A stretch of DNA of 64,000 nt from Candidatus Altimarinota bacterium (lineage in GTDB: Bacteria > Patescibacteriota > Gracilibacteria > BD1-5 > UBA2023), in assembly GCA_028713325.1 (NCBI GenBank), contig JAQTON010000003.1:105368-169367 (forward strand), read 5' to 3'. Below, one piece after another: positions 39,075 through 48,632 of this stretch. A program made the position numbers and the translations under genes. The notes below the pieces were generated by a model. It was given only the letters and a program-made list of their open reading frames with translations, did not search any database and was not told the DNA's origin. Numbering within the stretch: position 1 is the stretch's first letter; each line of letters begins with the position of its first letter.

Positions 39075-40157
39075 TTATTTACCCGATTTCACCCGATTGC
39101 AATTCCGGCAGAGCATCTGGCAGTTCTCCGGTGTCGTTTTGCCACCAGAGTGCCAAGGCGTGATATGGTCGGCCTCCATTTCCGTGATCTCGAAGTGCTC
39201 ACCACAATGGGTACAGATACCCTCTTGTCGCTCGTAGGATTCTCGCTTGTGCTTGTCCGTAAAGGCACGAATATTGAGGAACTTTTCGTTTCGTGTCAGG
39301 ACATATTCATAGATACCGGATTTCTTCGTCACATCCTCGTCCTGCATGAGGCGAGTGATTTCCGTTTCAAGTTTCCGCGAATCTATCGGTGCATCCTTGA
39401 ACGCATTGTAGAGCGTCCCGAAAGAAACTCCTTTCATCTCTTTGCGATAATTCGGGAAAGTAGCTTTCGTCCAGTTGACGACACTCTGAAAATACAGCCA
39501 GAGTTCATTGGCATTGGGATTGTGCTGATGTTTCGCCATATACTGTTCTATATGGGCGTCGCTGATCCAATCAATTGCCGTTTCGAGATATTCTTGACGA
39601 ATAGAAGATCCGCTCAGGTAATCGCTCCCGAGACCATGCGCAACACACCCAGACCGACTGAAGTACCGCTTCGCGTCCGTGAGCCAAGTTCCCGTATAGA
39701 TCGCATTGCGGAGCTCCTGGTCGGTGAGTTTCTCTCCGGCGATATTGATTGTCCGAAACCAGTCGAGTTTTTCCCGATCGTTTCCTTCGCAGAAGTACAC
39801 CATGAGCTTGTAATCGAGAATCTGCTCTCGCTCTACATCTTCGAGGTTATGAAATGCTTGAAAATTAAGCGAGAAATTCCCCGCGACATATTCGCAGATA
39901 CTGATCGTCCGCTGTTGTCCGTCGAGGACTTCATAGGTGCCATCTTCACTTTTCACCCAGTACATGACATTGAGGGGAAAGTTCTTGCGTACAGTCTCTA
40001 TAACCGAGTCTCGCTGTCGGTCCTTATAGACAAATTCACGCTGATACTTCGGGCGGATATTGAGTGCTCCGCCATATCCGACGACACCGTCTTCTTGGTT
40101 GTTGATATATCCAGCGGTCACTTCGCGGATAGAGATTTCTCGGAGTTCTATTTTCAT
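39075..40157 (-). CDS. DUF262 + HNH endonuclease-like protein
   Basis: 360 residues. N-terminal DUF262 with the ParB-like VLDGQQRTISI (~78-88) and RPKYQREFVYKD; C-terminal HNH nuclease with ICTHCGEHF, the EADHITPWHSGGKTTPENCQ histidine core and MLCRNCNRVK, giving the two C-x2-C zinc knuckles. This layout occurs in GmrSD-type modification-dependent restriction proteins and other defence nucleases. No UGA. Starts 19 bases after an EcoRI-type methyltransferase, so the two form a candidate restriction-modification pair. Confidence 0.85.
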   Translation of the reverse strand: MKIELREISIREVTAGYINNQEDGVVGYGGALNIRPKYQREFVYKDRQRDSVIETVRKNFPLNVMYWVKSEDGTYEVLDGQQRTISICEYVAGNFSLNFQAFHNLEDVEREQILDYKLMVYFCEGNDREKLDWFRTINIAGEKLTDQELRNAIYTGTWLTDAKRYFSRSGCVAHGLGSDYLSGSSIRQEYLETAIDWISDAHIEQYMAKHQHNPNANELWLYFQSVVNWTKATFPNYRKEMKGVSFGTLYNAFKDAPIDSRKLETEITRLMQDEDVTKKSGIYEYVLTRNEKFLNIRAFTDKHKRESYERQEGICTHCGEHFEITEMEADHITPWHSGGKTTPENCQMLCRNCNRVKSGK

Positions 40158-40176
40158 AGGGGGAAAATGTTAGGGG

Positions 40177-41229
40177 TTAAGTTTTTTTATTGCGGATAAA
40201 TAATCTTTTGTACGCCATTTTTGCAATACCATTATTGTAGTAGCCAGCTGTTGGGTTACCTTCCCGATATGTTCCAGTACCACCGGCTTTGTAATAATCA
40301 TCCACAAACTTTCCTGTTAATCCTGGTGTTGTTTTAAATTTATTTTCCACGAGACCATTATCACTTGTGCCTAAAATCTCAAATTGTTCAGGATTGTATT
40401 TATTGAGAAAAGTAATGGGCACGCCCATAAGTCCGTGATAATCTACAGGTATATCCTTGGTCTTGTCTACATTGATCGCATCGTAATTATCATACTTTGG
40501 ATAATCTGTTTCATTGTAGGTTTTATAGAGAATCATATCTTCATGTCTTTTCTTGTAATCGAGATTGGTAAACCAAATGGTACTTGCCACAAAAGCATAT
40601 TTGATTTCGTTTTCGATTTTATGATATTTTTCATAGCTATCGGGGATCCTAAACCATATATTTCTTCCGTCCAGAGAGGCTCATATCCATACTCTGTTTT
40701 CCTTTATCAATGGAAATATTTCTTTATAAGTGACAGCATTATAGTTTCCAATTATGAGAAATTGCTTGTTATACTCCATGAGTTGTGCCATATACTCACG
40801 AAAGAGAGAAAATGGCGGATTGGTCACGACAATATCACAACTCTTCAGTATCTCAATACATTCTGGACTACGAAAGTCACCATTTTGTTTTAGTGGAGTT
40901 CGAATAATATCGAGTGCATTTATTTTCCCGTCATGATTTTTGTCTCCGACGATTTCGAGCTTGTATGACGGTTTCTCTGTTTCATAGTGGGTAGATACCA
41001 ATTTCTTAATACCAAGATGTTCGAAATTCATCTCAAAATACTTCCAAAAGTGACTTTCTTCTGGGTCATCACAATTACAAAACACCACCTTATTTCTGAA
41101 ATAGTCTCTATAATTTCCAAGTTCTTTTTCGATATATGATAACTGTGTATAAAACTCATCATTTTTTCCTGTTTTTGCTTTATGTAAACCTGTATTGGAA
41201 GCTTTCCTTTCGGTTTTTATTTCGGACAT
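40177..41229 (-). CDS. EcoRI-family adenine-specific DNA methyltransferase
   Basis: 350 residues, close to M.EcoRI in length and order: LHKAKTGKNDEFYTQ, VVFCNCDDPEESHFWKYF, GDFRSPECIEILKSCDIVVTNPPF (catalytic NPPF at 137-140), YKEIFPLIKENRVWIG, YPKYDNYDAINVDKTKDIP and MGVPITFL. The Gly after RVWI (TGA 40681) is Gly in the EcoRI family as well; standard code would split the enzyme there. It methylates adenine using SAM. The partner here is DUF262-HNH rather than an EcoRI-type endonuclease. A terminator-like hairpin lies directly before ATG. Confidence 0.92.
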
Positions 41230-41396
41230 AAAAAAGGCGTCTTATGAAATAAGAACGCCGAGGTTTTTTTGGGTTGGGTTTGTGGAAAGCAAAAGCGGGC
41301 AATATAACCGCCTTGTTTCCACAAACCGAGTCTTTTCCATCTTCTAAATCGAATACGGACAAGAAAGGACAGTTATACTGCCCGTATTGATCTCGA
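41230..41396 (-). promoter_or_regulatory. Complex leader of the methyltransferase gene
   Basis: Between a TATAAT (minus strand, 41396-41401) and the ATG at 41229 lie: a 17-bp helix with three G-U pairs (41367-41384 with 41296-41312); an interleaved perfect 12-bp helix (41316-41327 with 41277-41288); and a GC-rich hairpin (41236-41245/41249-41259) followed by six T directly before ATG. The interleaving permits a pseudoknot or alternative folds, as in attenuators. A 32-codon reading frame starting MEKTRFVETRR also lies within it. Confidence 0.55.
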
Positions 41397-41479
41397 TTAT
41401 AGAAAATGATGAAAAGAGCTTTTAAAAAAACTCGGGTTTGTGGTACCGAGACTATATGCGAAAGTATGAGAAAAGCAAG

Positions 41480-41509
41480 AAAAAATCCTCTATGAAGAGG
41501 ATTTTTTCT
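41480..41509. terminator. Terminator
   Basis: Twelve-bp stem (41480-41491/41496-41507), loop ATGA, A and T runs on both sides. Ends the DUF2188 run on the minus strand. Confidence 0.85.
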
Positions 41510-41522
41510 GAAAAGAAACTAT

Positions 41523-41630
41523 CTATCGATGTTCTTTCTCTGTGGTCTTCGGATGCTTTTTAGCATACGCTTCTGTACAGAAGGTACCTAAATCAGCTCT
41601 CCGATACAACACATGAGTTTTTTTACTCAT
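41523..41630 (-). CDS. 35-residue KKHPKTT-type small protein
   Basis: MSKKTHVLYRRADLGTFCTE... ending AYAKKHPKTTEKEHR. The T-E-x-Y-A-K-K-H-P-x-T-T ending is seen in a group of very small proteins of unknown function (known from memory, not searched). Starts 25 bases after the DUF2188 gene and shares its terminator. Confidence 0.55.
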   Translation of the reverse strand: MSKKTHVLYRRADLGTFCTEAYAKKHPKTTEKEHR

Positions 41631-41655
41631 AGAGTATTGGGGTGAAAAAATAAAG

Positions 41656-41883
41656 TTATCCTTTCGGAGGATACGAATCGTTTCCGTGAGAGTCCCTTTC
41701 TCTAATTTTCCTGTCTCTTCATTGAATGATTAGTTCAGCGCCTTGATTGATGGCTATTTGACGAGCAATCTCAATCGCCTTAGCTTGAGTTTCAAGTTTT
41801 TTTGTCAGTCGAGAAGATCATTCTTTTCGAACTCACCACGCTTCTGGCGTACGCACAACCCATTGTGCCAATTTTTTAGTCAT
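41656..41883 (-). CDS. DUF2188 domain protein
   Basis: 75 residues ending IIQGRDRKIRERDSHGNDSY-PPKG, the DUF2188 signature (GRDGKIRERDSYGNDP.PPKG). Three Gly codons (AWG, KEG, IIQG) are TGA. Starts 17 bases after the Cas2-like gene. Function unknown; DUF2188 genes are common in accessory DNA. Confidence 0.85.
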
Positions 41884-41900
41884 AGTTTATGAATTAGATA

Positions 41901-42164
41901 TTAAAGATTATCAAGTAGCCATTTATCTGTACAAAGTGCATTTTTCCATGCAGCTTCTTGTCATGACTTTAAAACAAATATTCTATCATCGTTATCCATA
42001 GTAGATAAAAGATTATTTGCGAGTATTTTGGCAGATTGTTCTGTTGAAACTGCCCATAATGATTCTAAAATCTTAGCATAAGTTCAATAAGATTTTATCT
42101 TGTCTGTAAGAGAAGAATAATCTTTGTTATTTATCAAATCGTAAGATACGATATATGTTGCCAT
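41901..42164 (-). CDS. Cas2-like/SinR-family small protein
   Basis: 87 residues: MATYIVSYDLINNKDYSSLT, KSYGTYAKILESLWAV, DNDDRIFVLKSGQEAAW. The start (IVSYDL), central W and DRIFVLK strand fit the ferredoxin-fold group related to Cas2 and VapD often annotated as SinR family. No CRISPR array or other cas gene was seen, so a CRISPR role is not proposed. Two TGA-Gly codons. Open sequence continues upstream of the Met without a start codon. Confidence 0.6.
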
Positions 42165-42345
42165 ATTAATACCCGTAACCCAAGGAAGGGAAGTTAATAA
42201 AAAATCATTTGCAATAATCCCAAATCCGCTATAATCACGATACCGTGAAGTTTTCCATCTTTCGCAAGGTGTATTTTGTACGGCAAGCTCTCATACTGCA
42301 TATTCTCAGTGGAGAGCTTTTTAGAAGGTCATATATAAAAAAGTT
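42165..42345 (-). other. Open but start-less coding-like stretch upstream of the Cas2-like gene
   Basis: In frame with the Cas2-like gene, about 60 codons upstream of its ATG are open in code 25 and look protein-like (RWKTSRYRDYSGFGIIANDF, LLTSLPWVTGIN), but no ATG, GTG or TTG was seen and a TAA lies just beyond. It may be the degraded N-terminal part of a longer gene, or chance. Confidence 0.3.
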
Positions 42346-42350
42346 AAATT

Positions 42351-43007
42351 CTAAAATCTTCATAGGTTCTCTATTAAAATACCCTGAATTATCAGGTTTG
42401 TAACTATTATTGGTTTGTGTTCTTTGTTAGTAGAACGAGGAATAAGTTGGAAAAATCATCTATCGTTCCGTCTAAATTCCTTCAGTGTAGCGGTTTCATT
42501 ATCGATTAGGGCAGATACAATTTGTCCATTATTTGCATAGCTTTGTTTTTTAATCAATAAAAGATCTCATTTATTGATTCATTCTTCATTCATAGAATCC
42601 CCATCTGACTCTAAAATGAAGTAATCTTCAGAGTTTCATTTAATGATTTCTTCTGAGATAGAAATTTGCCCCTTAATATCTTCAAAAGCATATGTAGGAC
42701 TTCCACAAGCAATCGATCCCACAATGGGTATGAGAAAAGTTTTGAGTTTATTTTTTAGACTTAATCCGTTATTCTCTTCGAGAATAGACAAACCCCTGTC
42801 TGTAATACCATCGATTTTATTGTCTTCATTTTTTGAAATCAATCCCCGTTCTTGTAACTTATTTGTTGCATTCAAGACAGAATTGAGGGATTTACTTTTT
42901 CATAATCCTTTTGCTATGTTTGAAATAGAAGGATTGATATTTTCCCTAAAAAGAGAGTGGATTTCGATCAATACTTTATATTCTATAGAGGTTTTTTCTA
43001 TAACCAT
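42351..43007 (-). CDS. LexA/UmuD-like S24-family self-cleaving repressor
   Basis: 218 residues. N-terminal winged helix ([19 protein letters not shown]...[19 protein letters not shown]), a cleavage site Cys101-Gly102 in GSIACGSP (Cys-Gly as in UmuD rather than Ala-Gly of LexA), catalytic Ser138 in DGDSM and Lys176 in ATLKEF. Several Gly codons are TGA, including that of [14 protein letters not shown] neighbours. RecA-stimulated autoproteolysis would derepress targets after DNA damage. First gene of a run with the Cas2-like, DUF2188 and small genes. Confidence 0.85.
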
Positions 43008-43046
43008 ATAAGGACGATTTAACTTTATATAAATTTCATTCTTCCT

Positions 43047-43074
43047 ATTATACAGAATTTTGTTAAAGAAACAA
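43047..43074 (-). promoter_or_regulatory. Promoter of the LexA-like gene
   Basis: Minus strand TTGTTT (43069-43074), 16 bp, TATAAT (43047-43052), 39 bases upstream of the start. Confidence 0.6.
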
Positions 43075-43086
43075 ATTTTTAATAAA

Positions 43087-43108
43087 ATATCCCGCGAAAG
43101 CGGGATAT
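43087..43108. terminator. Hairpin terminator with GAAA loop
   Basis: Nine-bp stem ATATCCCGC/GCGGGATAT, loop GAAA; on the minus strand a T-rich tract follows. Ten bases past the 823-residue gene stop. Confidence 0.7.
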
Positions 43109-43117
43109 ATTTATTCA

Positions 43118-45589
43118 TTATTTAAATAAATTCTCAACATTATGAAGCAATGCAATTCTTGTTTTTATATGCTGATCTATATAAGTTTTTTCTTCTTTAC
43201 AGATTACAAGACCTAAATGTAGATGAACTTTCATATTTGGATTTACACTACTGATATTCGCATTAAATACTTCAGTTATAATCTTCAGCCTTTTCCAATT
43301 CGTCTCTAATCAGAGTTTTTTAAGGTTGTTTCAATCCAATCATTCGCTATTAAAGTAATCTTTTTCTTGTATAGGGAAATAAATATTAAAATTAATGGAA
43401 TTATTCCTATTTTCATTAATTACTTTCTTTAGTGCTTCAAATATTTCATAATTCGGAAGATTTGGATCTGGAAAGTATTGCTTCAATCATTCTAATATCG
43501 ATTCAAATCTTCATGTATATAAGAATGACTTAGCCTTTTCTAATACCTGTCAAACAACTTCCGTATAGTGCGAAAATGCCGATTCGAGAACCGAAGTGTT
43601 TTTCTGTTCGAATGGCTTCAATTTCATGTGAAAGAAATTTATATTGACTATTTTTCTATTATTAACAGAATTAAGCTCATATATTGATATAACATCCGCC
43701 AGTTCTCTACTCTTTCATCATAGCGTTCTTCCTCAAAAAAATACTTTATGTCATTTTGCTTCCAAGAGCTCCATAAAACACAAAGACCAAAGATCTTCAA
43801 ATCATAAACGATTATTGATATATCCTTTATTCTTGTATTTCTCAGGGCAGCCATATTTTTTTTGTTTTTTATAGCTTTCCTTCACATCTCATTCTTGGCT
43901 CTCTTTCTTATTTCGTAGCTTATAATAGCTACTATCATTCTTTGCATCATCACACTGAAGTTTTATTTCAAAGAAAAATTTTCAGTTTACATTAAATCTA
44001 TCAGAATCCCGAATATTCGGCATTAATTTTTCGACAACTCACAAAGATATCGGTTTTATTTTTTCATTTCCATTATGGTAACTAGTTATTATTCATTTGA
44101 TAGACTGAAGGTCAAAATCAAAACAAGATAATTTATATGTGCTAACTGATATTTTTTTTCATAATTTCTCACCAACGTGCTTGTTTCATCTTTTAGGATT
44201 CGTTATATTTATGAGATAATCCGATTTATCGGTTTCTTTTCCCGAAACAGCAGTCAAGAATAAATCGGAGGGCATTAAATTTGGATGATTATGTCAATCA
44301 TTTTTAGGTGCCTCCTCATTATGATAATAATAAAAATCAGAAATACTGGATCTTATCTCATTTAAAAAATCATCGCATCGAAGATGCTTTTTTACTCAAA
44401 AAACATTCGATATATTCTCAAATACCAACTCTCACCCATTAACATCTTCTATTTTCTTAAGATAACAATATACATCATTGTCATTGTATTTCCATTCTTT
44501 GAGATATTGAGGATAAATTCAAGTAATGATATATTCATCAGTACTGTTATTGAATTCATTTGGTGTAAGTATAAGATTTAGTGTAGATAAATCTCAACTC
44601 TCATCACACTTTTCCGCATAAGAGAAAATAGGATAAGATCCTCCATCTTTATATGTTCTCTTCCCTGAGATTACATATATGGGCAATCAAGCAAAATTAC
44701 TTTCACCGCCTTCCTTTGCAACCTTATCTATCTCCTTTATAAAATTACTGAGACTTTTTAGAATATCAACATTCATGTCATATTCTTTTGAGTATAAATA
44801 TCAGGGTAATCTGTACTTATCTTTTTCATTATCACTATTGAAAGAAATATTAAAATCCAAATCGGAATTTATTTTTACAAAATCAAGTAATCAATATCTT
44901 ATAAGATTCTTAAAATTCGCATCATTACTTACTTCATTTCCTCTCTTAAGTTTATTTGCAATATTCGCGTGAGGTCCAAGCATGGACAAAGGAAAAGAAA
45001 CTCACATTTCACCCACCTCCGCCTCACGATTCTTAAACTTTTCAGACAAAGAATCTATGATTTTAGGTATTACATTATGTAACTCGATTTTCCTATATCC
45101 TTCTTTTTCAAGAGCATCAAGGGAATTATCAAAAAAATCCTCTGATATATCAGTAAAAATCACGATTTTCCCTTCGATTTCCATTACGCATAAATACCTA
45201 TAAAAGACACCCTCAAACTTATCCAGAATGCTATTTATTTGATTGTCGCTTTTCTCAGTTTTTCACTTAAATAAAGGATATTTTATTTTAACAAACGGAA
45301 ATAGAAAAGTTCCTCATATATCAACACCATCTACATTAAAAAAATCCGTGATATTGAAAACTGCTTTTTGTGAATAACTTTTCAATCTCGTGTTTAATAT
45401 TGTATCAAGAACTAATTTCGCATTGGGTCTTGTTTGGGTATGTTCAAATACAAAAAAGGAAGTATAAACTCTGGATAAAAAGATTTGGCTTATTCTTTTT
45501 CTTTCATCATCAGTTAGATTCTCCAGAATTCACTCCACATCTTCCATGTAAGTCTCGCCTTTTTTTGCATCAGACTCATTTAACAACAT
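43118..45589 (-). CDS. 823-residue accessory-island protein, unknown
   Basis: An 824-codon frame that is open only with TGA as Gly and avoids TAA/TAG over 2.4 kb of AT-rich DNA, so it is very probably real. Starts MLLNESDAKKGETYMEDVEG. Regions: acidic N-terminus, VMEIEGKIVIFTDISEDFFD, GPHANIANKLKRG, a central GHNHPNLMPSDLFLTAVSG and a helical C-terminus ending LLHNVENLFK. No signal peptide, membrane helix or family recognised. Co-transcribed with the preceding 76-residue gene (7-base gap). Position beside a LexA-like repressor and an R-M-like pair suggests, but does not prove, a defence or mobile-element function. Confidence 0.7.
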
Positions 45590-45596
45590 AAATGAA

Positions 45597-45827
45597 TTAG
45601 TTAAACAAATAAATGAAATTTATTATACCCCCAATTCTTAAAACTTTATTAAAATTCCAAACATTTTTCCAAATCCCCCAAAAAAAACCCTTAGCAAAAA
45701 GCTTCTGTATATCCTCATTGGTAAACTCCTTTCTGTAATCTATGAGTTTCGGATGTTGTATATTCCTCAACTCCTCGTCATACGTGGACATGATACGGCG
45801 TGCTATTTTCTGGTATGCTCTCCACAT
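45597..45827 (-). CDS. 76-residue hypothetical protein
   Basis: MWRAYQKIARRIMSTYDEEL... with Trp-rich middle (GFFWGIWKNVWNF) and a hydrophobic end (IGGIINFIYLFN) that may be a membrane helix. Ends TAA seven bases before the 823-residue gene. Good promoter upstream at 45856. An alternative start is ATG 45791 (MSTYDEE). Confidence 0.5.
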   Translation of the reverse strand: MWRAYQKIARRIMSTYDEELRNIQHPKLIDYRKEFTNEDIQKLFAKGFFWGIWKNVWNFNKVLRIGGIINFIYLFN

Positions 45828-45855
45828 CTTGTTTTGGTTATCCTATAATGCTTTG

Positions 45856-45883
45856 ATTATACGGATATGTTTGTTTCCTACAA
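45856..45883 (-). promoter_or_regulatory. Promoter of the 76/823-residue operon
   Basis: Minus strand TTGTAG (45878-45883), 16 bp, TATAAT (45856-45861), 28 bases before ATG. Confidence 0.6.
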
Positions 45884-45929
45884 CTCTTTTTTCAATATTT
45901 TACTAAAATAAGCAGATTTCGTAAAATTC

Positions 45930-45956
45930 TTGCTATTATGGCTTTTTCTGTATAAT
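45930..45956 (+). promoter_or_regulatory. Promoter of rhuM
   Basis: TTGCTA (45930-45935), 15 bp, TATAAT (45951-45956), 30 bases before ATG 45987. Confidence 0.6.
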
Positions 45957-45986
45957 GGATGAAAGGTTATTTGTAACTATTAAAAT

Positions 45987-47006
45987 ATGCCAGAAAATCA
46001 ATCATCTATCATACTCTATCAAACTCCGGACGGACAAACTCGTGTTGAGGTCAAGCTCGACAACGAAACTGTATGGCTCACGCAAGCTCAGATGTGTGAA
46101 CTTTTCGACAAATCGAAAGGAACTATCAGTGAGCATATTTCCAATATTTTTAATGAAGGTGAACTTGATCCAAAGTGAGTTGTTCGGAATTTCCGAACAA
46201 CTGCCACGGATAGAAAAAGTTATAATATGGAATACTATAATCTCGATGTTATCATCTCCGTCGGATACCGTGTAAAATCCCAGAGGGGTACGCAGTTTCG
46301 TATATGGGCGACCGAGCGACTCCGAGAGTATATCATCAAGGGTTTTACGATGGACGATGCGAGACTCAAGGAAATGGGGTATAATAACTCGTACTTTGAG
46401 GAGCTTCTTGAGAGAATTCGTGATATTCGTACGAGCGAGAAGAATTTTTACTACAAAGTACGGGAAATATATAAATTGAGTGCCGATTATGAGGAGGATA
46501 CGGATACAACCCAGAGATTCTTTCGGGAAATTCAGAACAAGTTTCACTATGCCATACATGGACACACGGCAGCAGAGATTATCCATGAGCGGGTGGATGC
46601 CGAAAAACTCCATATGGGACTCACGACTTGGAAGAACCAGTGAAAGTGAGGAAAAGTACGGAAGGATGATATTGCTATCGCGAAGAATTACCTTTCTGAG
46701 AGTGAGATTAAGAAACTGAATCTCTTGGTAGAGCAATTTCTCGCTTTTGCTGAAACACAAGCAATGAGTAGTAAGGTAATGTACATGCGTGACTGGATCA
46801 AGAAACTCGGAACAATACTCGAGATGAATGATATGCAAATCCTCGAAAATGCAGGCACCATTTCTCATAATAGTGCTCAGAAGAAAGCAGAGACAGAGTA
46901 TGAGAAATACAAAAAAATCCTCGATGTACATGAGATTGAAAATCTCAGGGCTCTCGAAAGTGAAACAAGGAAGTTTACTTCCGGTAAAAAGAAGTCTACA
47001 AGATAA
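45987..47006 (+). CDS. RhuM family protein
   Basis: 339 residues with TGA-Gly at 46176 and 46641. Matches the RhuM (PF13310) layout: IILYQTPDGQTRVEVKLDNETVWLTQAQMCELF, the HTH-like KGTISEHISNIFNEGELD, YYNLDVIISVGYRVKSQRGTQFRIWATERLREYI (phage antirepressor-like), and a helical C-terminus with FHYAIHGHTAAEIIHERVDAEK. RhuM genes occur in pathogenicity and defence islands; the biochemical role is not established. Ends seven bases before the convergent LCP gene. Confidence 0.88.
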
Positions 47007-47013
47007 TTATAAT

Positions 47014-48390
47014 TTATTCCCCCACCACCATCCTGTAATCTTTCCCGAGCACGACCTCGATTTTCGGACTCGGAGTTTTGGAATACTTGTTTACGGGAAC
47101 CGACTGTTGCGGAGCAAAAATAAAGAGGGAAAGAGCTTCAAGGGTTTTGGAGGTCGGAGGAATTCCGATGTTGTTTTCGCCGTCCCAAGTAGCAAAAACC
47201 TGAGTTTTTTCATATGGGTCTTTGGTACTGCCGACGCTGTCTTTGTCGGGAACATTGAATCCGAATTTCTTGAGGTAGAGTGCGGTATCATTGGCGATTC
47301 CGGAGGTTTTGGTCGAGTTTACGACGGTGATTTCGGAATTTTCCAGAAACATCTCGGGATAATTGAAGATGATATTGGAAAACTTGGAGGTATCCGCGTA
47401 GGAATCGAGATGCGTAGGGGTGGCTCCATCCGGAAGGAGAACCGATGCTCCGCCGAAGAGATCACGCATCGGAGTATAGAGAAATCCGCCACGCTCGCAG
47501 TATGCAAGCCCTTGAAAGCAGGAATCGTTCAAATTGAAAGCGAGGATATTTTCTGTGGGGAGATCTTTTCCGAAGAGAGCGAGGGAGGCGAGTTGTCCCA
47601 TGGAGAGATCCGTTTTTATATGCGAAACCACCGCATAATAGAGGGATTTAATCTTCGTGGGACTCGTGAGGATATCGAGTGAAAAGAGTTTGTCTTTCAC
47701 TGCTTTTATCACGAGCTGCTGACGATGGGATCGGTCAAAATCGCTCGTGGAATGACGACTTCGTGCGTACTTGAGGGCAGTCGTCCCATCGAGAACCTGG
47801 CGACCTTTTTTGATGCTGAAAGTAAGGTATCCCCAGTTATTGTCGGGATATTCCGTATCCGTGAGATCTTCCTCGACCGTTATATCAATACCCCCGAGGA
47901 GGTCGATGAATTTCGTAAATCCGTCGAAATCTATACTCAGATAGTGGTCCATTTTTTCTCCGGTAATTTCGCGTAGCTTTTCTCCGAGATCTCCCATGGA
48001 CTGTGCGGGAGATTCTTTCGCATGCAATCCCTGTATATAGATTTCATTGATCTTTCCACGTCCTCCGAGCGGATAATCGACATAGAGGTCGCGAGGAATC
48101 GAGAGGAGTGAGATGGTTTTACTCTCTCCGTGGAGCGAAGCAAATAAGATAGTGTCCGTCAAATTGGCTCCATCATGGTCTCCGCCACCGATTCCGGTTA
48201 TGAGAATATTGATCTTATTTTGTTCGGTTCCGCCAACCGATTGGAAGAAATCCGTTCTGTTGGGAAAAGGGAGGGAAAAATTGAAGTGAAATGCCGGAAG
48301 CTTAGAAAATGTGATAAAAGAAACGGCGATAACTCATGAAATACCCAAAAAACCGAGAAATATTCAGGAAACAAAATTCCGTTTTTTCAT
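47014..48390 (-). CDS. LytR-CpsA-Psr (LCP) family wall polymer ligase
   Basis: 458 residues. One membrane helix near the N-terminus, then the LCP core: TGIGGGDHDGANLTDTILFASL, SIPRDLYVDYP, KINEIY, FDGFTKFIDLLGGIDI, YARSRHSTSDFDRSHRQQ. A LytR_C-like domain follows (~370-440, ITVVNSTKTSGIANDTALYLKKFGF). These enzymes attach polyprenyl-linked glycopolymers to peptidoglycan. Upstream of ATG the frame stays open to a GTG at 48477 (SFKKTKLPPIESSSS...), giving a plausible longer cytoplasmic tail; the promoter at 48519 fits either start. Confidence 0.88.
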
Positions 48391-48518
48391 CGCAAAATAA
48401 CGATTTTTAAAGGAAGCAAAAGGGGAAACACTACTGCTTGATTCGATCGGAGGAAGTTTGGTTTTCTTGAAAGACACGAAAGGGAGATTACAGATTATTT
48501 GAAGATTTTATGGGGTGA

Positions 48519-48546
48519 AGTATATGTTTTTTCCATAAAAAATCAA
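48519..48546 (-). promoter_or_regulatory. Promoter of the LCP gene
   Basis: Minus strand TTGATT (48541-48546), 16 bp, TATACT (48519-48524), 41 bases before the GTG alternative start. Confidence 0.55.
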
Positions 48547-48571
48547 ACGGGATTTCTGTCCATAGAAATAA

Positions 48572-48593
48572 ATACTCACCGTTCGGTGAGTAT
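48572..48593. terminator. Perfect palindrome, probable terminator
   Basis: ATACTCACCG/CGGTGAGTAT around TT, forty bases after the stop of the 141-residue minus gene. Confidence 0.5.
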
Positions 48594-48632
48594 AGTCTCC
48601 GTTGAGAGTGCCGAGGAATTTTTCTTGCAATT

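Noticed and set aside
41180..41362. 60-codon minus frame across the methyltransferase leader and start
   Set aside because: Overlaps the methyltransferase N-terminus in another frame and spans the structured leader; composition unlike coding sequence.
41901..42164. Cas2-like protein as part of a CRISPR-Cas system
   Set aside because: No repeat-spacer array and no other cas gene seen in the window.
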